From contig NZ_CM001557.1 of the NCBI RefSeq assembly GCF_000273375.1, forward strand, positions 446,466 through 510,465: a stretch of 64,000 nucleotides of DNA. The letters run 5' to 3'. The position numbers and the translations under genes are program-made. Positions 50,868 through 61,517 of the stretch are shown here, piece after piece. The notes beneath the pieces were generated by a model. That model made no database searches. It saw only the letters and a list, made by a program, of their open reading frames with translations, and had not been told where the DNA came from. How positions within the stretch are numbered: position 1 is the stretch's first letter; every line of letters starts with the position of its first letter. Source of the stretch: Bartonella birtlesii IBS 325 (lineage in GTDB: Bacteria; Pseudomonadota; Alphaproteobacteria; Rhizobiales; Rhizobiaceae).

Positions 50868-53800
50868 TCTTGATCTGCTTTCTGAAGTCCGCTTGACCAT
50901 TCCCATAAGCGTGCTAAATGATCATAGTCACCTTCATATTCTCGTTTAAAAGGAACTGCGTTTGAAAGATAACCTTGTTGTGGATTTTGATAATAATTCA
51001 TTAATGTGATAAGACGTTCCCACGCACTCTCACCAAGATCAAGAGCGCTTTGGTGGTCATTTTCTTCTTTCTTTGAAAAAATTGACTGGGAAGTAATTTT
51101 ACCTTTTTTATTAAGAGCAACATAAAATAAATTTGTGGGAGTAAGATTCTGAAGATCTGGAAAAGCGCCTTGCATAAACAAAGCTGTTTCTAATGCCAAT
51201 TGCGGAAACAATAAATCGCGCACTTCTTTTGATGAGGGGGGAGTACTGGTTTTAAAATCAAGTATTTCAACTGTTTTATTTGGCAATACATCAATACGGT
51301 CAATACGTCCAGAAAGAGTGACACCTGTAGTAGAAATGGGTATTTTTTGTGATACCACTTCGGCATATCGTTCTCGAGGTCCTAAGCTTTGTTCCCATTG
51401 GAGTAAAAATGGAGCAAGATTTTCAAAATTTGTCCACCAGATTGTTTCAATATCGGCAGGCAAATTAAATTTATCAAATTCTTGACGTCCTATGTTGAGG
51501 AGTATATCGAGTGCATTTGCAGCATTTGGGTTTTTTACTTGTCTACAAAAAGTAGCAAGAATAGCATGATAAAGTATTCCACGTTCAGCGGCACTAGGAG
51601 CATGGATGAGGGCTTTAAGCGGTTTAAGACGTAGGATTTTTTTTGCATAAATGGCATAAGGATCATACCGCAACGTTGCTATTTCAGTAACGGAAAAATG
51701 GCGAGGGCGTGCTTCAAGGGGTGGTACAGGACAAGGACGTGTCACACCAGCAATGATATTTGTATGATCAAGCATTTTCGCCCAATGAAGAAATATTTCA
51801 CCTCGTGCACGGATTTGTTGCCAAACTTGTTTTCCTACGACAGTTTCTAAGCGCTGTAACCAGCGTGAAGGAATGGAAGGCGTATGATTCACTCGTAATG
51901 CTCGGCTTATCACCACTTTATCCATTCCCATAGCCCATTGAAAGTCATGTGCAGAAAGGCCTATACGCTGTTCAGGTGGTTCGAGACTTAACATCATTTT
52001 CATCGGTCGTGATAAAAAAGCATCATTGCGGGTTGTAATTGGCCATGATCCTTCATTAAGTCCTCCGATGACGATAGTATCAACCGTTTGTAAACGTGAT
52101 TCCAAAGTACCCCAGATAAATAAACGAGGGTGTCCTCCAGGGGAAGGCGTGACAGAACGGGCAGCTATCAGCGCTGAAAACATAGCAGGCCATTCGCAAA
52201 GAGGGAATGTTAACCCTGATTGATCGCTCACCAATTCACGCAAAAAAATCAACAGAGCTTGACCTGCTTCATGTTGATAAAGATGGGCAAGTGAATTGTT
52301 TTCATTACGCCCAAAATTTTCAAAAACTTCAACTGTTGCAACTGCGACCTCATTTATTGTGCATTCTTGTTTTTGTTTCATAAGAGATGCTAAAGGCTCC
52401 ACAGCTTTGACCAAAAGATCACCAAGCAAGCGTACTTCTTCAAATTTTTGTTGGTCAAATACATCGGTTTCAGAAATATTGCTTAAATATGTTGCTATCC
52501 ATTTTTCAAGAAATTTGTTGCATTCGCAAAGATTGATACAACCAGCATTTTCTCTAAGAACAAAGAGTTCAAAATTTTCTGCCATTTCGCGTAAGCGATG
52601 ACGCTCTTGACCTAATGTGGTGAGTGGATGTTTGAGAAGGGAAAGAAAAGCAATAGGATCATAGGGCTGAAAAACATTTTCTAAAAGAAGCCGGAACAAG
52701 GTTGCAGGCAGTGTTTGCGCAAGTGGTATTCCGCCTGAATCATTTGCTTCAATACCAAAACGCTGTAGTTCAGCTACGACACGGCGCGCTAAATTGCGGT
52801 CATTAGTAATAAGAGCTGCGTTTTTTTGAGGTTCTTCGATCGCATTGCGTAAGGCAACAGCAATGGCAAGCGCTTCTTCACGCTCATTTATCGCTTCAAT
52901 AAATGACCAATCGGCACAAAGATTTTCATAATCATCGCGGACAATTTGTATCCAGCGCTCTGTTGTAGAGGCTGGTCGCAGCGCTTCTGATAAAAGAGCC
53001 ATACGCTTTTTCTTTATTAAATTTTGTTGACCAATTTCGCACACATCGATGCGGTGGCATTCCATAAGAGAAAGAAGTTTTTTTAAATGATATTGAGGAT
53101 GACTAAAAGCATTCGTTGTATGATAAGAAATATCATAAGCTGTTTTTTCCTTATGGGTTATACCTAATGCTTCCCATTGCTCTTCATCCATATCAAGATC
53201 AAGACCAGGAAGAACAACAGCACCTTTGGGCAGAGAGGCAATAACTTTTAGAAGATGAGAAACTGCAGGTATAGAACCTGACACACCCGCTGCAAGAATG
53301 GGTTTATTAGGCCGAGTTCGCCATAAAATCTCAGCATGTATTTTAAGTGCTTGATTGCGCCATGCAGTGGGATTACTTTGCCTTCTTTCTTGTAAAATTT
53401 TCGGCCAACTTTGTGTAACAATGGTGAGAAAATCGAGCGTTATTTGCCACCATTCTGCAACTATATCGGGGGAAATGTCTTTAAGTTTTGACCAATCTGC
53501 TGATTCTGTTTCCATCTCATCCATTAGCCTTGCTAAATCTTGCGCAAGCCAAATTGCATCAGCAGTATGAGCGGGAATAAGCACATCTTCTGTACCAAAC
53601 ATGGCACGTAAATGAGCCGGCAAATTTTCACGCCATGGACGAATGAGACGCGCAAGAAGCAGAAGGCGTTCACTTTCTCCAATCGGAGGATTCAGAGCGT
53701 TGATATGGTTTTCTCTAAAAAGAAAACTATCTTCATCCACATCTCCCAAAGCGTAAATGGTTGGTAAAAAGGTTGATCTTGTATCGCTTCTTTCCACAAA

Positions 53801-53986
53801 GGCTAAACGCAAAGCACGCGCAGCACGGCGTGTTGGAACATAGATAAGGGTATCTGCAAGAGCAGTTTGAATATCTCCATGAGTTGCGAAATTATCAATA
53901 AGTACACCAGCAAATAGTGAATCGACAAAATGCGGTAAAAAAGGTGTTCCCGGAGAAATAGAAAAGACACGTGGTTTATAGGTCAT
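50864..53986 (-). CDS. addB: Double-strand break repair protein AddB
   Basis: Partner of AddA, 1040 residues. The N-terminal half is a degenerate helicase-like region (PTRRAARALRLAF, VSGSIPAVSHLLKVIASLP); VIGGLNEGSWP is a typical AddB segment. The C-terminal RecB-like nuclease shows GRIDRIDVLPNKTVEILDFKT followed by PQLALETALF. No four-cysteine iron-sulfur cluster is visible, as expected for alphaproteobacterial AddB. It follows the TsaE-fusion gene after a 276-base gap. Confidence 0.94.
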   Translation of the reverse strand: MTYKPRVFSISPGTPFLPHFVDSLFAGVLIDNFATHGDIQTALADTLIYVPTRRAARALRLAFVERSDTRSTFLPTIYALGDVDEDSFLFRENHINALNPPIGESERLLLLARLIRPWRENLPAHLRAMFGTEDVLIPAHTADAIWLAQDLARLMDEMETESADWSKLKDISPDIVAEWWQITLDFLTIVTQSWPKILQERRQSNPTAWRNQALKIHAEILWRTRPNKPILAAGVSGSIPAVSHLLKVIASLPKGAVVLPGLDLDMDEEQWEALGITHKEKTAYDISYHTTNAFSHPQYHLKKLLSLMECHRIDVCEIGQQNLIKKKRMALLSEALRPASTTERWIQIVRDDYENLCADWSFIEAINEREEALAIAVALRNAIEEPQKNAALITNDRNLARRVVAELQRFGIEANDSGGIPLAQTLPATLFRLLLENVFQPYDPIAFLSLLKHPLTTLGQERHRLREMAENFELFVLRENAGCINLCECNKFLEKWIATYLSNISETDVFDQQKFEEVRLLGDLLVKAVEPLASLMKQKQECTINEVAVATVEVFENFGRNENNSLAHLYQHEAGQALLIFLRELVSDQSGLTFPLCEWPAMFSALIAARSVTPSPGGHPRLFIWGTLESRLQTVDTIVIGGLNEGSWPITTRNDAFLSRPMKMMLSLEPPEQRIGLSAHDFQWAMGMDKVVISRALRVNHTPSIPSRWLQRLETVVGKQVWQQIRARGEIFLHWAKMLDHTNIIAGVTRPCPVPPLEARPRHFSVTEIATLRYDPYAIYAKKILRLKPLKALIHAPSAAERGILYHAILATFCRQVKNPNAANALDILLNIGRQEFDKFNLPADIETIWWTNFENLAPFLLQWEQSLGPRERYAEVVSQKIPISTTGVTLSGRIDRIDVLPNKTVEILDFKTSTPPSSKEVRDLLFPQLALETALFMQGAFPDLQNLTPTNLFYVALNKKGKITSQSIFSKKEENDHQSALDLGESAWERLITLMNYYQNPQQGYLSNAVPFKREYEGDYDHLARLWEWSSGLQKADQE

Positions 53987-54262
53987 GTGATCTCATTTGG
54001 GATGTAGGAAAATATTCCGCTTTATTGATTATTTATATTGTTTCCACTCTATACAATTTTTATAAAGGGTAAAACTGAAAAACTGCATCTATACAGGAGA
54101 TTGTTAACTTTGGTTAAGCAACTTTAATAAAAATACCCATGCATTCTTATAAAAAGTCTGGGAATAAAAAAAGAAAGTAAAGACATTTCTTTTTTAGCGT
54201 CCCACAATGAAAGTCGATTATTTTTGTAAAAAGAGTTTTTTGAGAATTAAAAATAGAAACAC

Positions 54263-55756
54263 CTATCCTGTTTTTGAAAAGAGCCCCATTTCTTGATAAA
54301 GATTTTGTAAAGGTGCAAGTATTGGATGTGAAAGATTGCGGACAAGATAATCTTGTACATGGGGGAGATATTTAAGATAAGATGATTTTCCGTCCCGCTG
54401 ATGAAGGCGTAGAAAAATTCCTAACACTTTCGAAGCGCGTTGGGCACCTGCAAACGCATAAAGCTTGCGAAATTCACCTTCATTAAAGGGGCGTGGTGCT
54501 TTATGACGCGCATGACAATAGGCATCAAGAATTTTTATTTCGAGTATTGGGGAAATAAACACACGTGCATCTTGCGCTAAAGAAACAAGATCATAAGCTG
54601 TTGAACCTATTAAGCCATCTTGAAAATCAATCAAACCAATACGATCAAATCCTGCCTTATGTGTGCGCCAAAGAATATTGGGTGAATGATAATCACGCAT
54701 CACAAATGTGTTCTCTCCTTGAGTAAGATGATCAAGATAGGGCTGCCAACAAGCAAAAAAAGCTTTACGTTGTTGTTGGTCTAAGTTCTTTTGTATTTGA
54801 AAAGGTATATACCAGTCGAGTAACAAGGAGAGTTCTGTTTGCAGTACTTGGCAATCATAGGAAGGAATTTGCAGTAAAAATGTTGCAAATTGCTTTTGGG
54901 AAGGCCATGATTTTTGATGAAAGGTAGCCAGTAATTCGCTACAGGCGATATAACGCTCTTCTAAAGGATGACCGCTTTTATCTAAAATTCCTTCATTTCC
55001 GAAATCCTCCAGAATCAAAAGACCTTTTTCAAAATCTTCGACAAAAATATGAGGAGCAGAAAAACCATTCTCTAATATGAGTTGATTAATTCCAATAAAT
55101 TGACGAATATCTTTTGCAAGTTGTGCCATTGTTACGTAAGAGAGATCCATATTTTGTTTCATCTGCATGGTTGGTGCATCCATGAGAACTTTTTTATGCT
55201 GCCCATCATAAAGAAGTTCATAAGTACGCCCTGAGGCATCACCAGCTAAAAAATGACGATGTACATGACCACATCCATGGGTTTTTAAAAATGTACGAAT
55301 TGCGAAAGAGCGTTGTAGACGTTCAAGAGAATTTTGTGATGCTGTAAGCGTCACATGACGCCCATAATCTCCATGTTGTAAAGTGAGTGAAAAAGTAATC
55401 GGTTCTAAGAGCTCTGCTCCTTTTTCTGGCCATTCAATGAGTAAAATACTTCGCTCACGTGCTTCATGAAGACCTAATTCATCAATTTCTTCTGCCATAG
55501 AAAGACGATAAAAATCTGCATGAATAATTTCAAATTTTGGAAGCTGATAGCTTTGAACAAGAGTAAAGGTAGGGCTTGGAACATCCAGACTATTGTCGTT
55601 TGCAAGTGTGTGGATGATTGCCCGTGCGATGGTTGATTTTCCTGCTCCAAGATCACCTTGCAGTGTTACTAGATCACCAGGCTTTAAAGCGAGCGCTAAA
55701 TCTTGTGCGAAAAGTTTGGTTGCTTTTTCATTTTCAAGAAAAAAACTAAAATTCAT
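54263..55756 (-). CDS. tsaE: Fusion of TsaE (t6A synthesis ATPase) with an aminoglycoside-phosphotransferase-type kinase
   Basis: A 497-residue two-domain protein. Residues 1-150 are TsaE, the ATPase that supports t6A37 formation in tRNA: LQGDLGAGKSTIARAIIHTLA (Walker A), SPTFTLVQSY, HADFYRL and LLIEWPEKG. Residues about 155-490 are a choline/aminoglycoside-kinase-like domain with LAGDASGRTYELL, FVMRDYHSPNILWR (catalytic loop) and GLIDFQDGLIGS (metal-binding loop). This resembles AmgK-type cell-wall sugar kinases, often beside a MurU-type nucleotidyltransferase, which is absent here. Such fusions are annotated in relatives. It lies 50 bases after divL. Confidence 0.9.
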   Translation of the reverse strand: MNFSFFLENEKATKLFAQDLALALKPGDLVTLQGDLGAGKSTIARAIIHTLANDNSLDVPSPTFTLVQSYQLPKFEIIHADFYRLSMAEEIDELGLHEARERSILLIEWPEKGAELLEPITFSLTLQHGDYGRHVTLTASQNSLERLQRSFAIRTFLKTHGCGHVHRHFLAGDASGRTYELLYDGQHKKVLMDAPTMQMKQNMDLSYVTMAQLAKDIRQFIGINQLILENGFSAPHIFVEDFEKGLLILEDFGNEGILDKSGHPLEERYIACSELLATFHQKSWPSQKQFATFLLQIPSYDCQVLQTELSLLLDWYIPFQIQKNLDQQQRKAFFACWQPYLDHLTQGENTFVMRDYHSPNILWRTHKAGFDRIGLIDFQDGLIGSTAYDLVSLAQDARVFISPILEIKILDAYCHARHKAPRPFNEGEFRKLYAFAGAQRASKVLGIFLRLHQRDGKSSYLKYLPHVQDYLVRNLSHPILAPLQNLYQEMGLFSKTG

Positions 55757-55806
55757 AAACAGTTTCCTGCAGGGACAAAAAAATTGTCTAACAATAAAAG
55801 ACGAGA

Positions 55807-58272
55807 TTAAAAAATTTTATCTCCTTTGGGGATTGGGAAAAAACATTTGACCGTTGTTCCTTGTCCCGTGCCGGTAAGAATTTCAACGTGACCACCATGC
55901 AGTTCAACAAAGCTTTTTACAAGAGAAAGCCCAAGACCTGCTCCTGCGCGTCCACCATGATGTGAATGAGAAGAAAAACGTTTGAAAATGCGATCAAGAA
56001 TATCTTCTGGAATATCAGATCCCTCATTGTGGACACTAAAGACGATGTTGTCATTTTGTTCATCAACACAAAATTCAATCGTGCTTGCTTCTGGTGCAAA
56101 GTTAATAGCATTACTGAGAACATTAACAAAAATTTGATGCAAACGTGTTGCATCCGCAGAGATACAATTTAAGGAGGGAGAAATTTGCTGTAAAAGCGTA
56201 ATATGGCGTCCATTAAGACGTTCTTCTACACGTGTTACTGCTTGCACCATAGCATCAGCAATATTAACCGACTGTATATTTAGCTCCATAATACCTGCAT
56301 CAAGGGTAGCAAGATCAAGGATATCATTCACAATATTTAAAAGGGTGCCTGATTCTGAGTGAATATGCCCAAGATATTCCTTTTGGCGTTCATTAATAGA
56401 ACCAAAAATTTGATCACGTAAAATATCAGAAAATCCAATAATATTGGTAAGAGGCGTACGAAGTTCATAGGAAACATGTTGAACAAATTTATTACGCAAA
56501 TGATCAGCACTTTCTAAGGCTTCATTTTTTTCCTGAAGAGCACGTGCAACATGAACTGTATCCGTCACATTAACAAAAGTAAGCATTGTCTGCCCATCGG
56601 GAAGAGGTACAAGTTTATAGTCAATGATCATGCCATTTGTAAGGTCCATACGACCTGAATAGGTGTCACGTTTTTCAGCAAAACCTGTAATAAATTTGGT
56701 AAACTGTTCCCATTCTTGTCTCAAGGTTAAGGCCGAACAATGGTTTTGTAATTGTGTAATATGGGTACCTTCTACCAATAAATTATAGGGAAGAGACCAT
56801 AATTTTGATAAGGCAGGATTTGATAAACGAAGGCGCCCATCCGTGCCAAAAACCACAACGCCTTCTGCAAGTTTATCAAGAGTTTCACCTTGTATTTTAA
56901 TAAGGGTATTATAGCGTCGTTCAAGGTCAATTTTTTCTGTAAGATTTTCATAAAGCCAAGTGACGCCTCCTTGGGGATGAGGGTTTGAGACAACACGTAC
57001 AGTACGCCCGTCTGGCAGATTCCAAATTTGTTGATTTGATTCTGTTTGCCTATAGGCTTTGAAAAGCTCTTCTTTCCATGCACGCCAATCGGGGTGTTCT
57101 GCAATAAGTCCTTTTTCACGCAAGTGTTCAAGAAGCAATGTATGGCTGGGTTCACTTTCTAAAAAAGAACTCTCCAATGTCCATAAAATTTTAAAAGCCT
57201 GATTGCAGAATTTTAATTTTTGGTTGTTATCAAAAACAGCGACAGCTGTTGAAATTTGGTCAAGTGTTTCACAGTGGCTTTGAAGAACACGTTTTAGTTC
57301 ATTAGCAAGATTTTCATATGCACTGTCATCATGCGCAAAAGCTGCCATTCCTTCGGTTGTTGTAATCCGTGTGAGATGAAAATGACGCCGTTCTCCATCA
57401 ATAACTGTGTGAACATGCTCTTGAAAAATTGTTTCTTCCTCTTCTGTTTTGTTTTGTGTTGCTGCACTAAAAAGATCATTTACTTCATTACCACCTTCCT
57501 GAAATTTTGTCATTTCTTTAAAGGCACGATTGGCAAAACAAATTTTTCCTTCACAATCTCGTATCCATACCGGTTCTTGAATACGGTCAAGAAGGTTACG
57601 CTGCATTCTAAGTTCGATAAGAATTTTGGCGATATCTTTTTGTAAACGTGCATTTTCGCTCTGCTGTTTTGATATATCTTGAAAGCGTGCAATAACTACA
57701 GTTCCTGCAATGACTCCTGTAACTTGTAACGGTATATTATTTGTCGTGGTAATAGAAAGTTCAAAAGGATGCGCTTCATAACGCAACTGCATTAATGCAT
57801 AATCAAGTTCTCGACTTGAATGTTCTTCAAGCCAGAGCTCAAAATACTGAAAATCTTTTTGACCAATTCCTGCTTTTTGTAATGCGCCAATATTACCAAC
57901 CACACGAGGTGAAGCGTTCGGGTTTTCCCAAATAAGAAGGAATTGCCCTGTTTCTTCTAGAAGCCATTCATAATATTTAAGTTTCTCATAAGAGTTTGTT
58001 TGAATTGTTTGCTGAGGTTTCCATGAAGCTTTTTTTGCATGCCTCATAAGAGCTATACAAGTAAGAAATAAGGCACAAGATATTCCTCCAAAGAGAGCAA
58101 CAAGAAGCCATGGACCATCCGGTAAAGTAAAGGTAAATGGCAAATATGTTTCCACTGACTGTGCAACAACGCATGTCGGAAAAAAAAGGTAAAGAAGACA
58201 AAAGATATGCGTGCAGATTCGGATCACTTTTTGAACTTTTTCTTTGGAGTCATAATCACCAAAGCTGAACAC
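55807..58272 (-). CDS. divL: DivL-like PAS sensor kinase with tyrosine in place of the phospho-acceptor histidine
   Basis: An 821-residue membrane protein with two N-terminal hydrophobic segments (about 17-38 and 53-75), several PAS-like domains (about 220-560), a HisKA-like domain and an ATPase domain (ISADATRLHQIFVNVLSNAINFAP, GAGLGLSLVKSFVELHGG). The phospho-acceptor box reads HVSYELRTPLT, with Tyr602 (codon 56467-56469) where kinases have His. That is the hallmark of DivL, which in Caulobacter allosterically controls CckA and so CtrA activity. It lies 36 bases after ahcY and before tsaE. Assignment rests on the tyrosine, PAS array and position. Confidence 0.88.
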   Translation of the reverse strand: MFSFGDYDSKEKVQKVIRICTHIFCLLYLFFPTCVVAQSVETYLPFTFTLPDGPWLLVALFGGISCALFLTCIALMRHAKKASWKPQQTIQTNSYEKLKYYEWLLEETGQFLLIWENPNASPRVVGNIGALQKAGIGQKDFQYFELWLEEHSSRELDYALMQLRYEAHPFELSITTTNNIPLQVTGVIAGTVVIARFQDISKQQSENARLQKDIAKILIELRMQRNLLDRIQEPVWIRDCEGKICFANRAFKEMTKFQEGGNEVNDLFSAATQNKTEEEETIFQEHVHTVIDGERRHFHLTRITTTEGMAAFAHDDSAYENLANELKRVLQSHCETLDQISTAVAVFDNNQKLKFCNQAFKILWTLESSFLESEPSHTLLLEHLREKGLIAEHPDWRAWKEELFKAYRQTESNQQIWNLPDGRTVRVVSNPHPQGGVTWLYENLTEKIDLERRYNTLIKIQGETLDKLAEGVVVFGTDGRLRLSNPALSKLWSLPYNLLVEGTHITQLQNHCSALTLRQEWEQFTKFITGFAEKRDTYSGRMDLTNGMIIDYKLVPLPDGQTMLTFVNVTDTVHVARALQEKNEALESADHLRNKFVQHVSYELRTPLTNIIGFSDILRDQIFGSINERQKEYLGHIHSESGTLLNIVNDILDLATLDAGIMELNIQSVNIADAMVQAVTRVEERLNGRHITLLQQISPSLNCISADATRLHQIFVNVLSNAINFAPEASTIEFCVDEQNDNIVFSVHNEGSDIPEDILDRIFKRFSSHSHHGGRAGAGLGLSLVKSFVELHGGHVEILTGTGQGTTVKCFFPIPKGDKIF

Positions 58273-58308
58273 GACACTTTTTCCTTTTTTTTAACCCAAG
58301 GAAACATT

Positions 58309-59706
58309 TTAGTAACGATAATGATTTGGTTTATAAGGCCCTTGAGGTGTAACTCCAATATAAGCAGCTTGTTCTTCTGATAAAATAGTTAATTTTATTC
58401 CTAAACGATCAAGGTGAAGGCGCGCAACTTTTTCATCAAGATGTTTGGGCAAAACAGCCACTTCATTTTTGTAGTGTTCTGAACGAGTAAAGAGTTCAAT
58501 TTGCGCTAAAACTTGATTGGTAAATGAGGCTGACATGACAAAAGAAGGGTGTCCCGTAGCATTACCAAGGTTAAGTAAACGCCCTTCAGAGAGCAAAATG
58601 ATACGTTTCCCATCAGGAAAGGTGATCATATCAACTTGTGGCTTAATATTTGTCCACGGCAAATTTCTAAGGGCTGCTACTTGGATTTCGTTATCAAAAT
58701 GGCCAATATTTCCAAGGATGCACATATCTTTAACTTGTCGCATATGGTCTAATCGGACAATATCTTTATTGCCCGTTGTTGTGATGATAATATCGGCACT
58801 GGAAGCGGCATCATCTAAATGAACCACTTCATAACCATCCATTGCTGCTTGAAGAGCACAGATTGGGTCAATTTCTGTTACTTTAACACGAGCCCCAGCA
58901 CCTGAAAGAGAAGCTGCTGAACCTTTGCCTACATCACCATAACCACAGACAATGGCTGTTTTACCAGCTATCATCACATCTGTTGCGCGCCGAATACCAT
59001 CTACAAGTGATTCTTTACAGCCATATTTATTATCAAATTTTGATTTTGTAACACTATCATTGACGTTAATAGCAGGAAAAGGCAAAAGTCCTTCCTTTTG
59101 TAATTGATGAAGGCGATTTACACCCGTTGTGGTTTCTTCACTCACACCTTTGATTGCTGCACGCTGTTGCGTGAAAAAACCCGGTGTTGTATCCATGCGC
59201 TTTTGGATTTGTTTGAAAAAAAACGCTTCTTCTTCTGTTTTTGGATGAGAGAGAATATCATTATTTTCTTCTGCACGACATCCCATTAAAATATAGTTTG
59301 TAGCATCAGCTCCATCATCTAAAATAAGATTAGAGAGATTTCCGTCAGGCCATTGGAAAATGGCATCTATATAAGTCCAATATTCTTGCAATGTTTCACC
59401 CTTAACCGCAAAAACAGGGGTACCAGTTGCAGCAATAGCTGCTGCTGCGTGGTCTTGTGTAGAAAAAATATTGCTAGAACTCCAACGTACATCAGCTCCC
59501 AATGCTTGTAGTGTTTCAATCAAAACAGCTGTTTGTATGGTCATATGCAATGAACCAGAAATACGTGCTCCGCGCAAAGGTTGGCTAGAAGAAAACTCTT
59601 TACGACAAGCCATTAAACCAGGCATTTCAGTTTCAGCAATGTCAAGTTCTTTACGCCCATAGGCAGCAAGTGTGATATCTTTGACAACATAATTCAGAGT
59701 TGCCAT
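58309..59706 (-). CDS. ahcY: Adenosylhomocysteinase
   Basis: NAD-dependent hydrolase that splits S-adenosylhomocysteine into adenosine and homocysteine, relieving inhibition of methyltransferases. It has 465 residues. [32 protein letters not shown] and the NAD-binding [26 protein letters not shown] are plain; the C-terminus PYKPNHYRY, which reaches into the neighbouring subunit, is intact. The ATG at 59706 follows AAAGGAAT. It leads the minus-strand ahcY-divL-tsaE run. Confidence 0.97.
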   Translation of the reverse strand: MATLNYVVKDITLAAYGRKELDIAETEMPGLMACRKEFSSSQPLRGARISGSLHMTIQTAVLIETLQALGADVRWSSSNIFSTQDHAAAAIAATGTPVFAVKGETLQEYWTYIDAIFQWPDGNLSNLILDDGADATNYILMGCRAEENNDILSHPKTEEEAFFFKQIQKRMDTTPGFFTQQRAAIKGVSEETTTGVNRLHQLQKEGLLPFPAINVNDSVTKSKFDNKYGCKESLVDGIRRATDVMIAGKTAIVCGYGDVGKGSAASLSGAGARVKVTEIDPICALQAAMDGYEVVHLDDAASSADIIITTTGNKDIVRLDHMRQVKDMCILGNIGHFDNEIQVAALRNLPWTNIKPQVDMITFPDGKRIILLSEGRLLNLGNATGHPSFVMSASFTNQVLAQIELFTRSEHYKNEVAVLPKHLDEKVARLHLDRLGIKLTILSEEQAAYIGVTPQGPYKPNHYRY

Positions 59707-60475
59707 TCTTTATTCCTTTAAAATCAATTTTTGCAAGACGGTAGGAGAAATTAAAAAAAATGCAAGCCAATAGAAAGATTTCTTTATGGGAAAAAATCCT
59801 TAAAAATCTCCATAAATTTTTGCACCAAATAGGCATCTATCTGTATTAAATGATAGTAATTTACAAAATAGAGAGGATTATAAAATTTTCTTAAGTAAGC
59901 AAAGTTTACCAATATCTTTCATTTTTAAGTTATATCGGTTTTTGTATATACGCTAGATTAAAGTGAAAGTTCCATGTATTTTCTTTGGTTTATTTGTGAA
60001 ATAAAAAACAGCTTTATTTAATATAGCACTATCAAGATAAAAACAAATTTTTAGATTTTCCTTTACCGAAGCTTTATAGTTTTCAAAACCATTCAAATAA
60101 TCTTGTTTTTTAATAATGAAAATTACAAAATGCCTTACACTGTTTTGTATAGATTTTTTAATGGAATCATTTCCTTTTAGGAAGAAAAGCGTACCATTGT
60201 GCAGCTTATCATAGTTAAAAAGACATTTTCATTTTGCTTTGAGTTTCAGTTCTTAGTGCTTGCTCATAAATAATATAATGTAAGATTATTGGACGTATCT
60301 TTATGCTTATGAAAATACAACTTAACCCCATTTAATATTATAGCTATTTTTGCATTAAGAGTATTTATAAAGAATATTTTACTTTTTTCAAACATCAAAC
60401 AATTAAGCATAAGGCTTTAACACTAAAAGTATAATTGTAAATCAATAAGTTAACTAACATTTTAGAGAATTTACG
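59707..60475. other. Gene-free region upstream of ahcY
   Basis: 769 AT-rich bases without a credible gene. I looked for a SAM or SAH riboswitch in front of ahcY and saw none of their conserved sequence. The right-hand end is the 3' flank of the NDUFA9-like gene; no clear intrinsic terminator was found. Confidence 0.5.
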
Positions 60476-61474
60476 CTAGGCTGGCAAATTTTTAGAAAAT
60501 TGACCGTGTGGACGAAAACGCCAGAGATAGCTTGGTAAGAGAGCAGTCATTGCTCTTGGGGTAATGCCTGCACCTTCTAAAGTATATCCTTTTTCAAGAG
60601 CTTCTTGAGATACAATATTATCCATTTGTAAGAAACGTATCTGATGTTTTGTTACGAGTGTTGGCACTAAAGGCAATTTACCGATAGCTCCAAAAAAACC
60701 TCCTATCAATAGCCCTACAGAAAGAGGCATGGGTAGAGTTACCTTTTTGCGGTGAATAATTTTGAGTATATTTTTAAGAATATTTTGGAAAGTAATAATC
60801 TGAGGACCACCAAGGTCATAACTTTTTCCAGCGGCAACTTTTCCTTCTAAGGCACGCACAACAAATTCCGCGACATCATTTACATACACAGGTTGTAATT
60901 TACTTTGACCACCACCAAAAAGGGGCATAATTGGTAAAAAACGTGATAAGTCTGCTAAGGTATTAAAGAAACAATCCTCTGCTCCAAAGATAACGGATGG
61001 GCGCATAATAATCGTTTGAGGATGCTTATTTTGAACGATTTGTTCACCCGCAAATTTGACGCGTGCATAAAGACATGAAGCATGTTGATTGGCGACAAGT
61101 GTTGACATATAAATAAGCGGAATACCGGCTTCTTCTGCTAATTCAGAAACATTTTGCGTACCATTAATTTGTGTTTTTTGAAAGTTTGACTGATTTGCTT
61201 GCGCTAAGCTACCGGGAAGAAACACTGCGCCATCTGCTCCAAGCAATGCACGCGCAACAGAAGCGCGATGCTTGATATCGGTTTTAAGCATTTGGGTTTG
61301 CCCTACTTCTCCTATTTGGAGCATGTAATAAGCTTTGTGTGGACAGCGAACAGCAATGCGAACACGATAACCCCGCTTGGTTAAAGTTTCAACGACGTGC
61401 CGCCCCACAAAGCCAGAACCGCCGAAAACAGTAATAAGTTTAGGATGTTGATAAAGTGCAAAATCAAGTTGCAT
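60476..61474 (-). CDS. NDUFA9-like NAD(P)-binding epimerase-fold protein
   Basis: A 332-residue member of the extended short-chain dehydrogenase superfamily, in the group related to mitochondrial complex I subunit NDUFA9. The nucleotide-binding motif is TVFGGSGFVGRHVVETL; YARVKFAGEQIV contains the Y-x-x-x-K pattern of the fold; MRPSVIFGAEDCFFN and QPVYVNDVAEFVVRAL are typical. A role in membrane or respiratory-chain assembly is only inferred from relatives. It lies 43 bases downstream of folC on the same strand. Confidence 0.86.
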   Translation of the reverse strand: MQLDFALYQHPKLITVFGGSGFVGRHVVETLTKRGYRVRIAVRCPHKAYYMLQIGEVGQTQMLKTDIKHRASVARALLGADGAVFLPGSLAQANQSNFQKTQINGTQNVSELAEEAGIPLIYMSTLVANQHASCLYARVKFAGEQIVQNKHPQTIIMRPSVIFGAEDCFFNTLADLSRFLPIMPLFGGGQSKLQPVYVNDVAEFVVRALEGKVAAGKSYDLGGPQIITFQNILKNILKIIHRKKVTLPMPLSVGLLIGGFFGAIGKLPLVPTLVTKHQIRFLQMDNIVSQEALEKGYTLEGAGITPRAMTALLPSYLWRFRPHGQFSKNLPA

Positions 61475-61517
61475 GATAAAAAAGTCAATCTCTCAAAACT
61501 CTATGAATAATCAATTC

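Noticed and set aside
59707..60475. Possible SAM or SAH riboswitch upstream of ahcY.
   Set aside because: Searched by eye for the conserved cores and found none; the stretch is uniformly AT-rich.
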